Source: a virus. Taken from it: DNA of 64,000 nt. Each line of letters begins with the position of its first letter. The first letter of the stretch is position 1. Below are positions 23,059-31,380 of the stretch, in pieces. Position numbers and translations under genes: made by a program. The notes beneath the pieces were generated by a model. It did no database searches. It was not told where the DNA came from and worked only from the letters and a program-made list of their open reading frames with translations. Location of the stretch: positions 62,001 to 126,000 of IMG/VR virus record IMGVR_UViG_3300017917_002814, one strand, 5' to 3'.

Positions 23059-23774
23059 ATATATTTTTTTTCTTTAAGAAAAGGGATAATTATTTTGTCT
23101 ACAAACAATTTATGTTGTTCTGAAGTAGGATGAAAAGGGTCATCATCGGCAAAAGATAAATTAGAAAAGTCTCGCGCCCATTCATGTTCCCCTTTGACAG
23201 GCAAAAAATTTGATTTATCAATCAAATCATGCAAATGTGTTACATCCGCTTCTTGAGTGATACCATTATTAAAAAGATCCTCAGTTATATTACTCATAAA
23301 AAAAGGAACACGATTTAGATGTAAAAACCATTGTGTCCTAAGGATGTGTTCATAAGTGTATATCAAAGATCCAATATTGTCGTGAAATGTAGTATAGTAT
23401 AATTTACTTAGACTGTTTTTCCAACCCCAATGGAGTAAATTCCAAGATTTACTGGTTCCAGGAATAAAATGAGTAGGATTTTGTCGCCAACCATCGGAGT
23501 TTTCGGGCGTGAGTTCATCTCTAGAATAAAACTCTGATCTGTCTCTATTAGACCACATTATTCCCACTAAAATTTCATCAGGCTTATAATTTTTTAGTGC
23601 TTGAGAAACTTCGTAAATGACTTTTCTTGAAATAAGTCCATTTCCTGAACTGCCTAATCCTAATTCTTTTTTTAGAACATTTGGAAAATGATTGGCCAGA
23701 TGGACTGGCCAAGTTTGATCCCATGCTGTATCAGTAAAACTGCAACCACTAGTGATTAAAATTTTAGTTGTCAT
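23055..23774 (-). CDS. SGNH/GDSL-hydrolase-like protein (copy 3 of 3)
   Basis: The 239-residue protein begins ILITSGCSFTD with the nucleophile-type Ser, then has GLGSSGNG with the oxyanion Asn, VGIMWSNRDRSEF in the centre and DDPFHPTSEQH near the C-terminus with the Asp-x-x-His pair. It is linked by ATGA overlaps to galE and to the glycosyltransferase, so it probably acts on the same carbohydrate, for example as an O-acyl esterase or transferase. Substrate unknown. Confidence 0.72.
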   Translation of the reverse strand: MTTKILITSGCSFTDTAWDQTWPVHLANHFPNVLKKELGLGSSGNGLISRKVIYEVSQALKNYKPDEILVGIMWSNRDRSEFYSRDELTPENSDGWRQNPTHFIPGTSKSWNLLHWGWKNSLSKLYYTTFHDNIGSLIYTYEHILRTQWFLHLNRVPFFMSNITEDLFNNGITQEADVTHLHDLIDKSNFLPVKGEHEWARDFSNLSFADDDPFHPTSEQHKLFVDKIIIPFLKEKKYI

Positions 23775-24967
23775 TTATACTTGTTTTCATGAGTATGACG
23801 TCTATAATCTATGCTCATACGCAACCACTGTTCGCCTTTGCCTTCGATTATGTCACAGATACGATCAATGGTACCATCATTCCACGCACTAAATTTACCC
23901 ATGTTTGCATGCGGGCGCTGGAGGAGGGGGATAAGTTTTTGTGTAGCATCTCTGAGCGACCACGGCACATAAAGTCGTTCATGATCATTTGCAAAAGCTT
24001 CGGGAAAGCTGCGGTATGCGGGGTATAAGATATTAGCCCCAAGAGCGTCCGCCTCGCTGGCAGTATTTGACACCCAATCCTGAAGAGCACAATTAAAAAG
24101 TACTCGCGTGTCGTTGAGTAGAGCGTAGTAATCATTCTTTTCAAGATCTTCATATACTGTCAGTTTACCTTCTGCTTGTAGTCTGCGTGTTCGTTCCATA
24201 TACGAACTATTATTACTACGCAACTTGCTGCCGCTGAATACACAGAACTCTACCTGAGGCCAATCGTTGTATGGCAGTGCTTGCAGTCTATGATATTCTT
24301 CAATAAGGTCCATGTAGAAGTCGGGCTGCTTCTCTTGATCCCATCTAGCAGCAAAGCCTACGCGGCAAGCTCGGTCTTCAAACCGTTTAAGTTCACCGGG
24401 CACACGACTGCGTACTTCGTCTTTACCAAACGCAAGACCGCTGATATTGTATATTGGAGCTTTCCAGCCTGCCACCTTCATGTGCATGACCATTTCTTCA
24501 TTGGTAGCAAGAATAATATCTGCAAATGAATCTACCATCTTTTCATAATGCCCCATCCATTCCTGCATGCCCCAGACATGAACAAAGTCGTCTGGGTCAA
24601 TAGTTTGTGCAAGACAACGAACGGCAATGCGAGGGCGCATGTTAGTAGGCACTTGATCAAGAATGTAAGGTAAGCTCTCGATGCCGGGTTGAAACATGTC
24701 TTCAAAGTAGATAACATCTTCATTGTTAATTTCTCCTTGTTGCATCATGCGTACAAGATTCATCAATTGGCTCATGCCAAAGTAGGTACGACCGTGTGCA
24801 TCAAGCACTTGCCCAACACTGATCTTTTGACTGTTGTCAAGATTCAGTCCTGGCACAATCCGATAATCAATACCACGACGTTCAAACACAGCACGATTCC
24901 ACTCTTGCAGTTGTAGAGTGTAACGTGCTTTATAAGGCTCTAGACCCATATACCATAACTTACGCAT
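23771..24967 (-). CDS. Phage glycosyltransferase (GT-B-like)
   Basis: I start this 398-residue protein at the ATG at 24967, fused to the upstream stop as TAATG. It begins MRKLWYMGLEPYKARYT and has VGFAARWDQEKQPDF near the middle and a C-terminal half with FNCALQDWVSNTASEADALG, an acidic nucleotide-sugar-binding pattern like the E-x7-E of family-4 type enzymes. Such proteins occur in many T4-like aquatic phages. The acceptor may be DNA, protein or surface glycan; the DNA-modification genes nearby make DNA one option, without proof. Confidence 0.75.
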   Translation of the reverse strand: MRKLWYMGLEPYKARYTLQLQEWNRAVFERRGIDYRIVPGLNLDNSQKISVGQVLDAHGRTYFGMSQLMNLVRMMQQGEINNEDVIYFEDMFQPGIESLPYILDQVPTNMRPRIAVRCLAQTIDPDDFVHVWGMQEWMGHYEKMVDSFADIILATNEEMVMHMKVAGWKAPIYNISGLAFGKDEVRSRVPGELKRFEDRACRVGFAARWDQEKQPDFYMDLIEEYHRLQALPYNDWPQVEFCVFSGSKLRSNNSSYMERTRRLQAEGKLTVYEDLEKNDYYALLNDTRVLFNCALQDWVSNTASEADALGANILYPAYRSFPEAFANDHERLYVPWSLRDATQKLIPLLQRPHANMGKFSAWNDGTIDRICDIIEGKGEQWLRMSIDYRRHTHENKYK

Positions 24968-25452
24968 TACTTTTCTCCTGTATCTGTAGCGACCTTGATA
25001 TTTAGACCGCGTAGTGAACTGGCAGGAATTTCTGCGTTTGATGCTTTCTGAGCGATCACACTGTTCCAATAGTCCTTTGGATCAATGCCCATTCCAGCAG
25101 TAGTATCTGCATATTTGAGATTGTAATCTTGCGCTCGATATCCTGGACCAGTAGGTTGTTGCATTTGATTATATGTAATAGACTGTTTTATTTTTTCAAT
25201 CTCTTGTTCTAGTCGTCGGAAGTATTGCCACTGTTCGCGCACATCTTCTTGCATTCTACGCAGCGGGCCGTGTTTCTTGACTCTTTGTTCACCTTCGTGG
25301 TCGTCGTTATCAGTCAATATGACCATCATCATGAGTTGGCGCAGGGCATTCTTGACTCTAGGATCATCACTAGTCAAGGCTTGGTCAAACATTTCAACAA
25401 AGCGTTCTAGATCGTAGTCGGCTGTGTCTTTTTCTCGCATGGCGCCGCTCAT
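24967..25452 (-). CDS. Conserved phage protein with coiled coil, unknown
   Basis: The 161-residue protein is charged and helical in its first two thirds (coiled coil about 60-95), then Pro/Gly-containing and extended. It sits in a run of ATGA and TAATG overlaps before the glycosyltransferase. Similar genes are found beside this glycosyltransferase type in T4-like phages. Function unknown. Confidence 0.6.
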   Translation of the reverse strand: MSGAMREKDTADYDLERFVEMFDQALTSDDPRVKNALRQLMMMVILTDNDDHEGEQRVKKHGPLRRMQEDVREQWQYFRRLEQEIEKIKQSITYNQMQQPTGPGYRAQDYNLKYADTTAGMGIDPKDYWNSVIAQKASNAEIPASSLRGLNIKVATDTGEK

Positions 25453-25670
25453 TGACTGCGTTCCTTTTTAGCGTACCAATTCATTTTTGGCCATTTACCG
25501 CGTTGTGCCCGATCGAATTCGCCCCACGGAGTCTGTTGATTGTACAAATGTCGTTCATCATATGGATATCCATAAGTTACACAAAATTCACGATATCGAT
25601 CGAGGTCGTCAAAAATTTGACTGACTTCGGGTTTCATAGTCAGGTACTTCTTGAGCCATTTAGCGGCCAT
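25449..25670 (-). CDS. Small conserved phage protein, unknown
   Basis: This 73-residue protein is rich in Tyr, Trp and charged residues, with YGYPYDERHLYN in the middle and WYAKKE near the end. It is joined by ATGA to the next gene. I recognise it only as a common small gene of T4-like aquatic phages. Confidence 0.6.
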   Translation of the reverse strand: MAAKWLKKYLTMKPEVSQIFDDLDRYREFCVTYGYPYDERHLYNQQTPWGEFDRAQRGKWPKMNWYAKKERSQ

Positions 25671-25680
25671 TTTAATCTCC

Positions 25681-26130
25681 TTAGATTTTGATTGATAGAG
25701 AAGGTTGATGTGTGTTGTAAGTTATTGTACAGCCATTTTCGCCGTCCTCACTTACACTTATTGTAACATTACGTCCGGGATATCTGTTTGCAATTTGGAC
25801 ATATAGATCGTCCGCAATCATTTCACAGCTTTTGTGATCGAGTTGCAGTGTGGCTTGGTTGCCCGAATACAGTTGTTCAATCCATCGTTTGAACTGTATG
25901 AATTCGATGTCTCTGTCATTGTGATAGACATCAATGCTAATCCTAAAATGAAATATGTGCCGATGAGGATAGCCAAGGAACGATACGTCATAATAATCTC
26001 CGGTCGCAAGTAGTGGATCGGTAAGTGCTGCTGGATATTGATGTATGCCTTCTTTGGTGAAAGTAACCCAAATTTGTCTTTGGGCTTGATGTTTGATTCT
26101 TTCTACTGTTTCTCTTTGTTCTAAGTTCAT
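25681..26130 (-). CDS. Possible T-fold (QueD-like) conserved phage protein
   Basis: The 149-residue protein has LGYPHRHIFHFRISIDV, LQLDHKSCEMIADDL and ISVSEDGENG. The order of a His-rich strand, an LDH motif, a Cys-Glu helix and a final SE strand resembles the pterin-binding T-fold shared by QueD and FolE. The match is by pattern only and the catalytic cysteine position of QueD is not clear. Members of this protein group occur in T4-like aquatic phages. A role in the deazaguanine pathway is possible from context. Confidence 0.45.
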   Translation of the reverse strand: MNLEQRETVERIKHQAQRQIWVTFTKEGIHQYPAALTDPLLATGDYYDVSFLGYPHRHIFHFRISIDVYHNDRDIEFIQFKRWIEQLYSGNQATLQLDHKSCEMIADDLYVQIANRYPGRNVTISVSEDGENGCTITYNTHQPSLSIKI

Positions 26131-26723
26131 AATGAATGTAGGTTATTTAAAGTAACTTCTTTAGTATAAATTCCGTTATTCAATAAGTCAATTATTTTAA
26201 TTACCAAGTCGGCTGTGTCCATTGCATTTTGCAGTATAAATTTTGAATATAAGTTTCCGTCTAAAGTAGTTATAAAGTTAGTGTCTAGCAGTGCAGGATT
26301 TATCTGTATGACTTTAAGAAATGGATCAATTGTTCTGTTTTCATTTATTATATTTCTTTGTTTTCTTTTTTCAACAAGATATTCTTTTTCTTTGGTGTTA
26401 AAATCTTTGAAAAACGTTTCTGGTTCATCTAGTAAAAAACTTCCAATATTTACAATCAATTTTGATGAATTGCCTCTCCAACTCTTTAGAAAATATTTGA
26501 GTAATTCTGTTTGTCCAAAATTATCATATGCGTTATTTATAAACACGTCTGAATTTTTGTTATTCCATACTATTTTTGCAATAGAAGGAATTTGCCCTAT
26601 ATCGTAACCATCAATTATATCAAAACCTACTACATCTGTGCAAATGTTTTTATAATAGTATTTTAATTTTAAAAACAACGCTTCGCCTAACCCAGACCTA
26701 TGACCAGTAATGACAAATTTCAT
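26127..26723 (-). CDS. Short-chain dehydrogenase/reductase-like protein
   Basis: The 198-residue protein starts with VITGHRSGLGEAL, the glycine-rich NAD(P)-binding loop of classical SDRs, has DVFINNAYDN as the NNAG-like block, an IVNIGSF strand with the catalytic Ser, and a YxxxK pair in EYLVEK. It is shorter than usual (about 250) and markedly AT-rich. Joined by ATGA overlaps on both sides. Substrate unknown; sugar or small-molecule oxidoreduction is likely. Confidence 0.7.
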   Translation of the reverse strand: MKFVITGHRSGLGEALFLKLKYYYKNICTDVVGFDIIDGYDIGQIPSIAKIVWNNKNSDVFINNAYDNFGQTELLKYFLKSWRGNSSKLIVNIGSFLLDEPETFFKDFNTKEKEYLVEKRKQRNIINENRTIDPFLKVIQINPALLDTNFITTLDGNLYSKFILQNAMDTADLVIKIIDLLNNGIYTKEVTLNNLHSL

Positions 26724-27250
26724 TTAACTATCTCATCTTTGGTATATTGAGACCAATCGGTAAAAGTTGAACGGTTCATTAGTTTATGAACACTATGACA
26801 CCACACACCTGGGTTTGAATGAGCAAAGTTTGTGTCATCTAGTTTAATTGTAGCATTATACCCTAGTTGTTGTAAATAGGGCAATTTAACCGATATCATT
26901 GGAATAAATTTATGATATTCTACAAACGGAGTTTCGAGCAATCCTTCTACTTCTTGGACGTCAATATCTAAAGTACACCAGTATCCTCGACCTATAAAAG
27001 GCATAATCATGTTTTCCCAACGAATCCAGTCTTGACTGGTTGCCCTACCTGTTGGAAAACTTTGATTAGCACCAAAATAGATATGTTCTATTCGACGATC
27101 CACTGATGTGTAAGGATCGTCAAGTATCTTTTCAATATCTTCAGTAGATTGAACACCTATTACAAATAGAGTTTTCATTCCAAATGCGGGACTATGTTCC
27201 ACTTCTGTACCTATAAACATAGCTGCATTATTATGTCCGGGTCTATCCAT
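26720..27250 (-). CDS. Conserved T4-like phage protein, unknown
   Basis: The 176-residue protein contains AMFIGTEVEHSPAFGMKTLF, a strand pattern suggesting part of an alpha/beta barrel (HIYFGANQSF, YWCTLDIDV, FIPMISVKLPYL), and a C-terminal HSNPGVWCHSVHKLM. I know it as a conserved gene of T4-like aquatic phages, but no activity is established. Its place between the deazaguanine genes and dpdA makes a role there possible. Confidence 0.65.
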   Translation of the reverse strand: MDRPGHNNAAMFIGTEVEHSPAFGMKTLFVIGVQSTEDIEKILDDPYTSVDRRIEHIYFGANQSFPTGRATSQDWIRWENMIMPFIGRGYWCTLDIDVQEVEGLLETPFVEYHKFIPMISVKLPYLQQLGYNATIKLDDTNFAHSNPGVWCHSVHKLMNRSTFTDWSQYTKDEIVK

Positions 27251-27462
27251 TAGTTATCACCATATCCAATTCGTTGAGTATCTTCTTCCCATTGTAATTT
27301 ATGTAGTCTACTAATTTCGTCCTTTAATCGCAACTTCTTTTTTTTCAATTCAGCAAGATGTTCAACATCTACACCGGGGTGATTAGTTTGCATTTCATTT
27401 ATTTGTTTGTCAAGCAGTTTGTGCATTTCTTCTAAATGCTGTATACGACTTTTATAGCTCAT
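27250..27462 (-). CDS. DUF465 (YdcH-like) small coiled-coil protein
   Basis: The ATG at 27462 has a GGAGG ribosome binding site and overlaps the dpdA end by 11 bases. The 70-residue protein shows the DUF465 layout: a first helix with HLEEMHKLLDKQI, a short turn, then LAELKKKKLRLKDEISRL. Such proteins form small helical hairpins. Function unknown. Confidence 0.75.
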   Translation of the reverse strand: MSYKSRIQHLEEMHKLLDKQINEMQTNHPGVDVEHLAELKKKKLRLKDEISRLHKLQWEEDTQRIGYGDN

Positions 27463-29011
27463 GCGGCTCCTCCAAATGTGATTGCATAATGTTTTCAGCT
27501 TCTTCTTCTTCAGACATTTCTTCATCTGTAGAATCTTCTACGGTTTCAAAAAGAACATTAAACATGGTATTACTGTTTTTAGTTTTTTTACCTTTGAATC
27601 CTCTAGTGCCAATAATATTCATCCAATAACTATCATAGTGATCTATTATATCATTAGCAGTTTGCTGATCTGGTGCGGCAAATATGGCTTCTACTATATC
27701 TTCAAATTTGGCATGATCTCCTTGACGATTCCATAACATAGCAGGACGTTCTCCAGAATCAAATTTTCTATTGGCTCTTTGTACACTCTCAATGTGCATC
27801 CAAACATTGTGCCCCATCATTATTGCATAGCTAAAACTATCCCAACTGGTTTTACCTTCTTTACCATTTTTGTTTAGATCGCCGGGTTTATATATACAAA
27901 CATCTTTAATCAATAAATGTTGACTTATAGGACTGTCTTCAAAATTTTCGAATATGGCATCTTGCAACACTGCGTCTCTGAACAATCTAGTATCAGTGGC
28001 ATATTTCTTATCATCGGCGCTTGGAGACATTCGATAAGACCATTTACTATCGTGCGGTAAATCAATTGAATGATACATTTGCCCATTGGCTGTAGCAAGA
28101 AATGGGCTTGCACAATCAAAACTAATTGTAAAATTAGGATTCACGTATTTTCTTACGGCTCGTTGAATTACAGTAAGTAACACAGCCCATTCTAGCTTAC
28201 TGGTGCCCAAAAAGTGCATCCAGTCATGAATACCCTCCTGGAGCAAGTTATCATATTTTAACGCAATTAGTCTTTTAAGGACAAGATGAATGTCACACAT
28301 GTTTTGACCACCCATTGCCCATCCGTCAAAGTGTGTATCTGGATATTTGTTTGGATCGCAGAACTCTTTCATTTCTTGATACCATGCTTCTGCACTAGTG
28401 TGATTATCACCTTGCAGCACATTTAAAAACTTGGCGCCACCGTTGTTTTTTCCTTGACGATGCTGCATGAAATATAAGTTATTAAACTTTGTAGCATCTA
28501 CGGCTTCTTCAAGTGTAGTGATACCACAAGCCTTACTGGCTTTCTTATCGTGAATGACCCATGTTGGAATATCAAGAATCATGCCATAATCAGCAATACC
28601 ATCTAACCATTTTAACACAGCTGAACGTTTTTTTTCGGCCTTGGCACAACCTGAGTTGGCTTTCCAATCGCCTTCCCATAAGCCTTTGGCAATTTGGAAT
28701 CCTCCTGAATCACCTAACATAAAGGTTCCTGGCTCTCTTTTACGAACCATATCCTCGCTAGGATCATCTTTGGCAAGATCTAGATTCGCATGTCCTCCTG
28801 AGTAGAGGCTCCATCGGTAAGGGAATAGTCCTTGTTGACTGTTTAGCCAATTGAATTGTTCCATATCTTGTAATGCCTGTGGCATACGAGCAGGATCAAC
28901 ATAATCATTATTGACACGTTGTTTCCCTATAAAAGTTGCATAGAAGCCGGATATAGCTGGTAAGAATACTGCATAATCAGACTGTTTTGATGTTAAATTA
29001 TCTTGGGCCAT
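27452..29011 (-). CDS. dpdA: DpdA-like 7-deazaguanine DNA transglycosylase (TGT superfamily)
   Basis: The 519-residue protein (ATG 29011; a TTG at 29032 is less likely) has the tRNA-guanine transglycosylase signatures: MLGDSGGFQI with Asp101, FLNVLQGDN near 195-203, DGWAMGGQNM near 229-238, and ISFDCASP with Asp299, equivalent to the nucleophile in the FDCxxP motif. It is longer than tRNA enzymes (about 375), as DpdA proteins are. DpdA replaces guanine in DNA by a 7-deazaguanine. FolE, QueD and QueE upstream would supply the base. Expected to modify phage DNA and protect it from host nucleases. Confidence 0.78.
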   Translation of the reverse strand: MAQDNLTSKQSDYAVFLPAISGFYATFIGKQRVNNDYVDPARMPQALQDMEQFNWLNSQQGLFPYRWSLYSGGHANLDLAKDDPSEDMVRKREPGTFMLGDSGGFQIAKGLWEGDWKANSGCAKAEKKRSAVLKWLDGIADYGMILDIPTWVIHDKKASKACGITTLEEAVDATKFNNLYFMQHRQGKNNGGAKFLNVLQGDNHTSAEAWYQEMKEFCDPNKYPDTHFDGWAMGGQNMCDIHLVLKRLIALKYDNLLQEGIHDWMHFLGTSKLEWAVLLTVIQRAVRKYVNPNFTISFDCASPFLATANGQMYHSIDLPHDSKWSYRMSPSADDKKYATDTRLFRDAVLQDAIFENFEDSPISQHLLIKDVCIYKPGDLNKNGKEGKTSWDSFSYAIMMGHNVWMHIESVQRANRKFDSGERPAMLWNRQGDHAKFEDIVEAIFAAPDQQTANDIIDHYDSYWMNIIGTRGFKGKKTKNSNTMFNVLFETVEDSTDEEMSEEEEAENIMQSHLEEPHEL

Positions 29012-29035
29012 ATGTAATCTTTGATATAGCAATTA

Positions 29036-29659
29036 TTATCTTGGGTCGTTATAAAATTCAACACTGTTGATAAAGTCGTAATCTATTTTATAGCAATCAA
29101 TAATTTTTGCCTTTAAATCTGGAAATTCAATAAGTTGTTTTTTTATATACTTAGATATTTGATTGGTATCGTAGTTATTTTCGGAAATGTTGTTTTCCAC
29201 TTTTACAGTTGTATTTAGATCGAATCCTAAAAAAGAATTTATTTGTTGAACCAACTTGTTGTTATATCTAAAAAAAATAGGATTATAATTTTCAATCTGA
29301 GTTAGATATTTTACTTGATAATCAGTGTGATCATCAAAAATTATTTTATCGAATATAATCTTTCTAGTTAGATCATTGAAATCTTCTACAAAATGATCGC
29401 TTCCGTATCCATAGCTACACAAATGAAGCGTAGCATAGGTAGCAAATCCACTTATCCATCTATCAAGAGGATCTCTAATAAATGCAAAACTTGACTTTAT
29501 GGATTTGTTGTTATCTAATATATTCCAGTGCATCCAGCTATTTTCTTTTAGAATGTTAGTCAGAAACGTACTGGCATTTTTTGGAATATTGAGATAAAAA
29601 ATATCTTGGTTAGGGGAAAGCATCCCGCCACCAGGCATGTATCCTTTATCTTTTGTCAC
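29036..29659 (-). CDS. Sulfotransferase-family-2-like protein
   Basis: The 207-residue protein has IPKNASTF (about 25-32), like the PAPS 5'-phosphosulfate loop, and SFAFIRDPLDRWISGF (about 57-72), like the 3'-phosphate motif of carbohydrate sulfotransferases. The start may be GTG 29659 (GTGA overlap with gp45) or the ATG seven codons later, which has an AAAGGA. It would transfer sulfate from PAPS to a glycan or other acceptor. It is AT-rich and lies between the clamp gene and dpdA, unlike any T4 core gene. Confidence 0.72.
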   Translation of the reverse strand: MTKDKGYMPGGGMLSPNQDIFYLNIPKNASTFLTNILKENSWMHWNILDNNKSIKSSFAFIRDPLDRWISGFATYATLHLCSYGYGSDHFVEDFNDLTRKIIFDKIIFDDHTDYQVKYLTQIENYNPIFFRYNNKLVQQINSFLGFDLNTTVKVENNISENNYDTNQISKYIKKQLIEFPDLKAKIIDCYKIDYDFINSVEFYNDPR

Positions 29660-30375
29660 TTGGTTTGGGCTGGTAAGATAAAATTATAAATGGCCAACCC
29701 AGAATCAACAGTGATTTGTGCTGCACCTTCGTCACTGAAACGAATCATTTTATCACCTGATAAACTCAAAATACTAATAACAGCGGCCAACGGCCAAGAC
29801 CAAGCTTTAGATAAAGATCCAGCAACATCATGAGCAAACACAAAATTGCCTGCATGACTACTGTGATCACCAAAGTAGAACATTAGATTATTATTTTCTG
29901 TTCGAGCAATAAAAGTGGTTTCTCCGCTGTTAGCTTGTGCTTGAAATTTTAGACGCTGAATTGCTGCAACAGATGGTTCAATTTCCACTCCCCATTTTAC
30001 ACCTTTAAACTTTACTGTTTTAAGTTGATCATTTACAATTTCTGCACTCATAAAACGATAATCATTTTTAAAATCGCCAGTGGAATTTTCAAAATGGATA
30101 CCTGTTGGTGCATCATCTTTTTTTGTTATAGTCAGTTTTGCATCATCTTTGTACTCGGGGATGTTCAAAATAGTGTTGAGCTTGCTTAGATTGGGCATGC
30201 CAAACGTGCCAATAAATTCTGGCACAGGGTTGTGAAATTGTGCTTGAACAATAACTGTGCGCTCTTCGCTAACTGCCTCAATCATAGTTGCACTTTCGTT
30301 GCCTACTATTTTTACTAGATCAATAATGCCTAAGCTGTGTGTATGTTGAACAATATCTTGCAAATAATCTTTCAT
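29656..30375 (-). CDS. 45: DNA polymerase sliding clamp (gp45-like)
   Basis: The 239-residue protein matches the T4-like clamp in length and in its motifs, for example FGMPNLSKLNTIL near 58-70, DYRFMSAEI, VKFKGVKWGVEIEPS and the C-terminal VDSGLAIYNFILP. Three copies form a ring that holds the polymerase on DNA. The clamp-loader gene (gp44-like) lies far away at 58.3 kb. A perfect TTGACA -35 and TAAAAT -10 precede it, with a GGAG ribosome binding site. T4 gp45 also activates late transcription. Confidence 0.9.
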   Translation of the reverse strand: MKDYLQDIVQHTHSLGIIDLVKIVGNESATMIEAVSEERTVIVQAQFHNPVPEFIGTFGMPNLSKLNTILNIPEYKDDAKLTITKKDDAPTGIHFENSTGDFKNDYRFMSAEIVNDQLKTVKFKGVKWGVEIEPSVAAIQRLKFQAQANSGETTFIARTENNNLMFYFGDHSSHAGNFVFAHDVAGSLSKAWSWPLAAVISILSLSGDKMIRFSDEGAAQITVDSGLAIYNFILPAQTK

Positions 30376-30398
30376 GTAGAGTCTCCAATAATTTTACA

Positions 30399-30427
30399 AT
30401 TTTACTACCGCTTACAACGCTTGTCAA
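30399..30427 (-). promoter_or_regulatory. Sigma70-like promoter of the sliding clamp gene
   Basis: On the minus strand TTGACA (30422-30427) and TAAAAT (30399-30404) are separated by 17 bp, 23 bases before the clamp ATG. Confidence 0.75.
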
Positions 30428-31356
30428 TTGATTATATTTTTAATTTCACCTGATGTTTGCCCAGCTTTAATTGATTTCAGTACACCTTGTTTTCGTAGTT
30501 CAATTAATGAATAGGCTGGTTTAGAATTATATAGATAAACTGTTTCAAAACCTAGACTTTCTGCCAGTGGTATTAATAAACTTTCTGGCACATAAGTCAT
30601 AAAGTAATTTTCGGCATATGCGGCTGCTTCTGGTAAATCGGCATTGTTGTATGTAAAAATAATAGTGCCACCAGGACGCAACCATTCAGATGCTTGAATT
30701 AAAATTTGTTTTATGCTATCAATACTAAGATAATTAAAAAAGTTATAACTAAAAATTAAACCAAATTGATTTTTAGGTAGGTTGTGTATTTTGTAAAAAT
30801 CTCGTATTAAATATTTTCTTACTCTACCTCGATATAATGGCGGAAACTGTTCAACTGCACTTGATAAAAATTCGTCAAAAACATCGGCTATATAAAGGGG
30901 ATCACTAGCGACTAATAATTTAGTCCATTGCCCGTCTCTACAACCAATTTCAAGTGCTGGGTACTGCCAGTTACTGTATAAATTTATTCGTTGAGTTAAA
31001 ATTCTTTCAAATTCTTCATTGGTTGTTATTACTCTTGTGTTTCTAATAGAGTTTGCGTCTAAATATTTTAGTTCAAGCTGATAATTTTCTGCAAAAAATT
31101 TTGTAGCTAACGAATTTATTCTGTCTTGGATATTTGATAATTGATGACTGATTTGTTCTAAATTTTTTTCAATTATTGCGTAAATGTCTTTGTGTTGATT
31201 AGCCAATTCTATCAAGCCATTGGCTATTTCACAATCTGCCACTTCAGATAAATTTATTATTCTTAAATAATTTTTTTCAACTTCTTCCTTTAAAAGATCT
31301 GTTTCTAAAGAAAGAGATAATTGATTTTTTATTTGAACTAATTCATGTAATTTCAT
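30424..31356 (-). CDS. Class I SAM-dependent methyltransferase with N-terminal coiled coil
   Basis: The 310-residue protein has a long charged helical N-terminal region (about 1-105) and a methyltransferase domain starting at YPALEIGCRDGQWTKLL, motif I for SAM binding. FGLIFSYNFFNYL follows as motif II, then LRPGGTIIFTYNN. It is AT-rich and lies between the polymerase and clamp genes. Methyl acceptor unknown; sugar or lipid-linked glycan methylation is common for this type. Confidence 0.72.
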   Translation of the reverse strand: MKLHELVQIKNQLSLSLETDLLKEEVEKNYLRIINLSEVADCEIANGLIELANQHKDIYAIIEKNLEQISHQLSNIQDRINSLATKFFAENYQLELKYLDANSIRNTRVITTNEEFERILTQRINLYSNWQYPALEIGCRDGQWTKLLVASDPLYIADVFDEFLSSAVEQFPPLYRGRVRKYLIRDFYKIHNLPKNQFGLIFSYNFFNYLSIDSIKQILIQASEWLRPGGTIIFTYNNADLPEAAAYAENYFMTYVPESLLIPLAESLGFETVYLYNSKPAYSLIELRKQGVLKSIKAGQTSGEIKNIIN

Positions 31357-31380
31357 TGAAAATGTTTTATTTTAAAATAT

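Noticed and set aside
25681-26130. Second true QueD
   Set aside because: The catalytic Cys and zinc motifs of QueD are not clearly present, so it is listed only as a possible T-fold protein.
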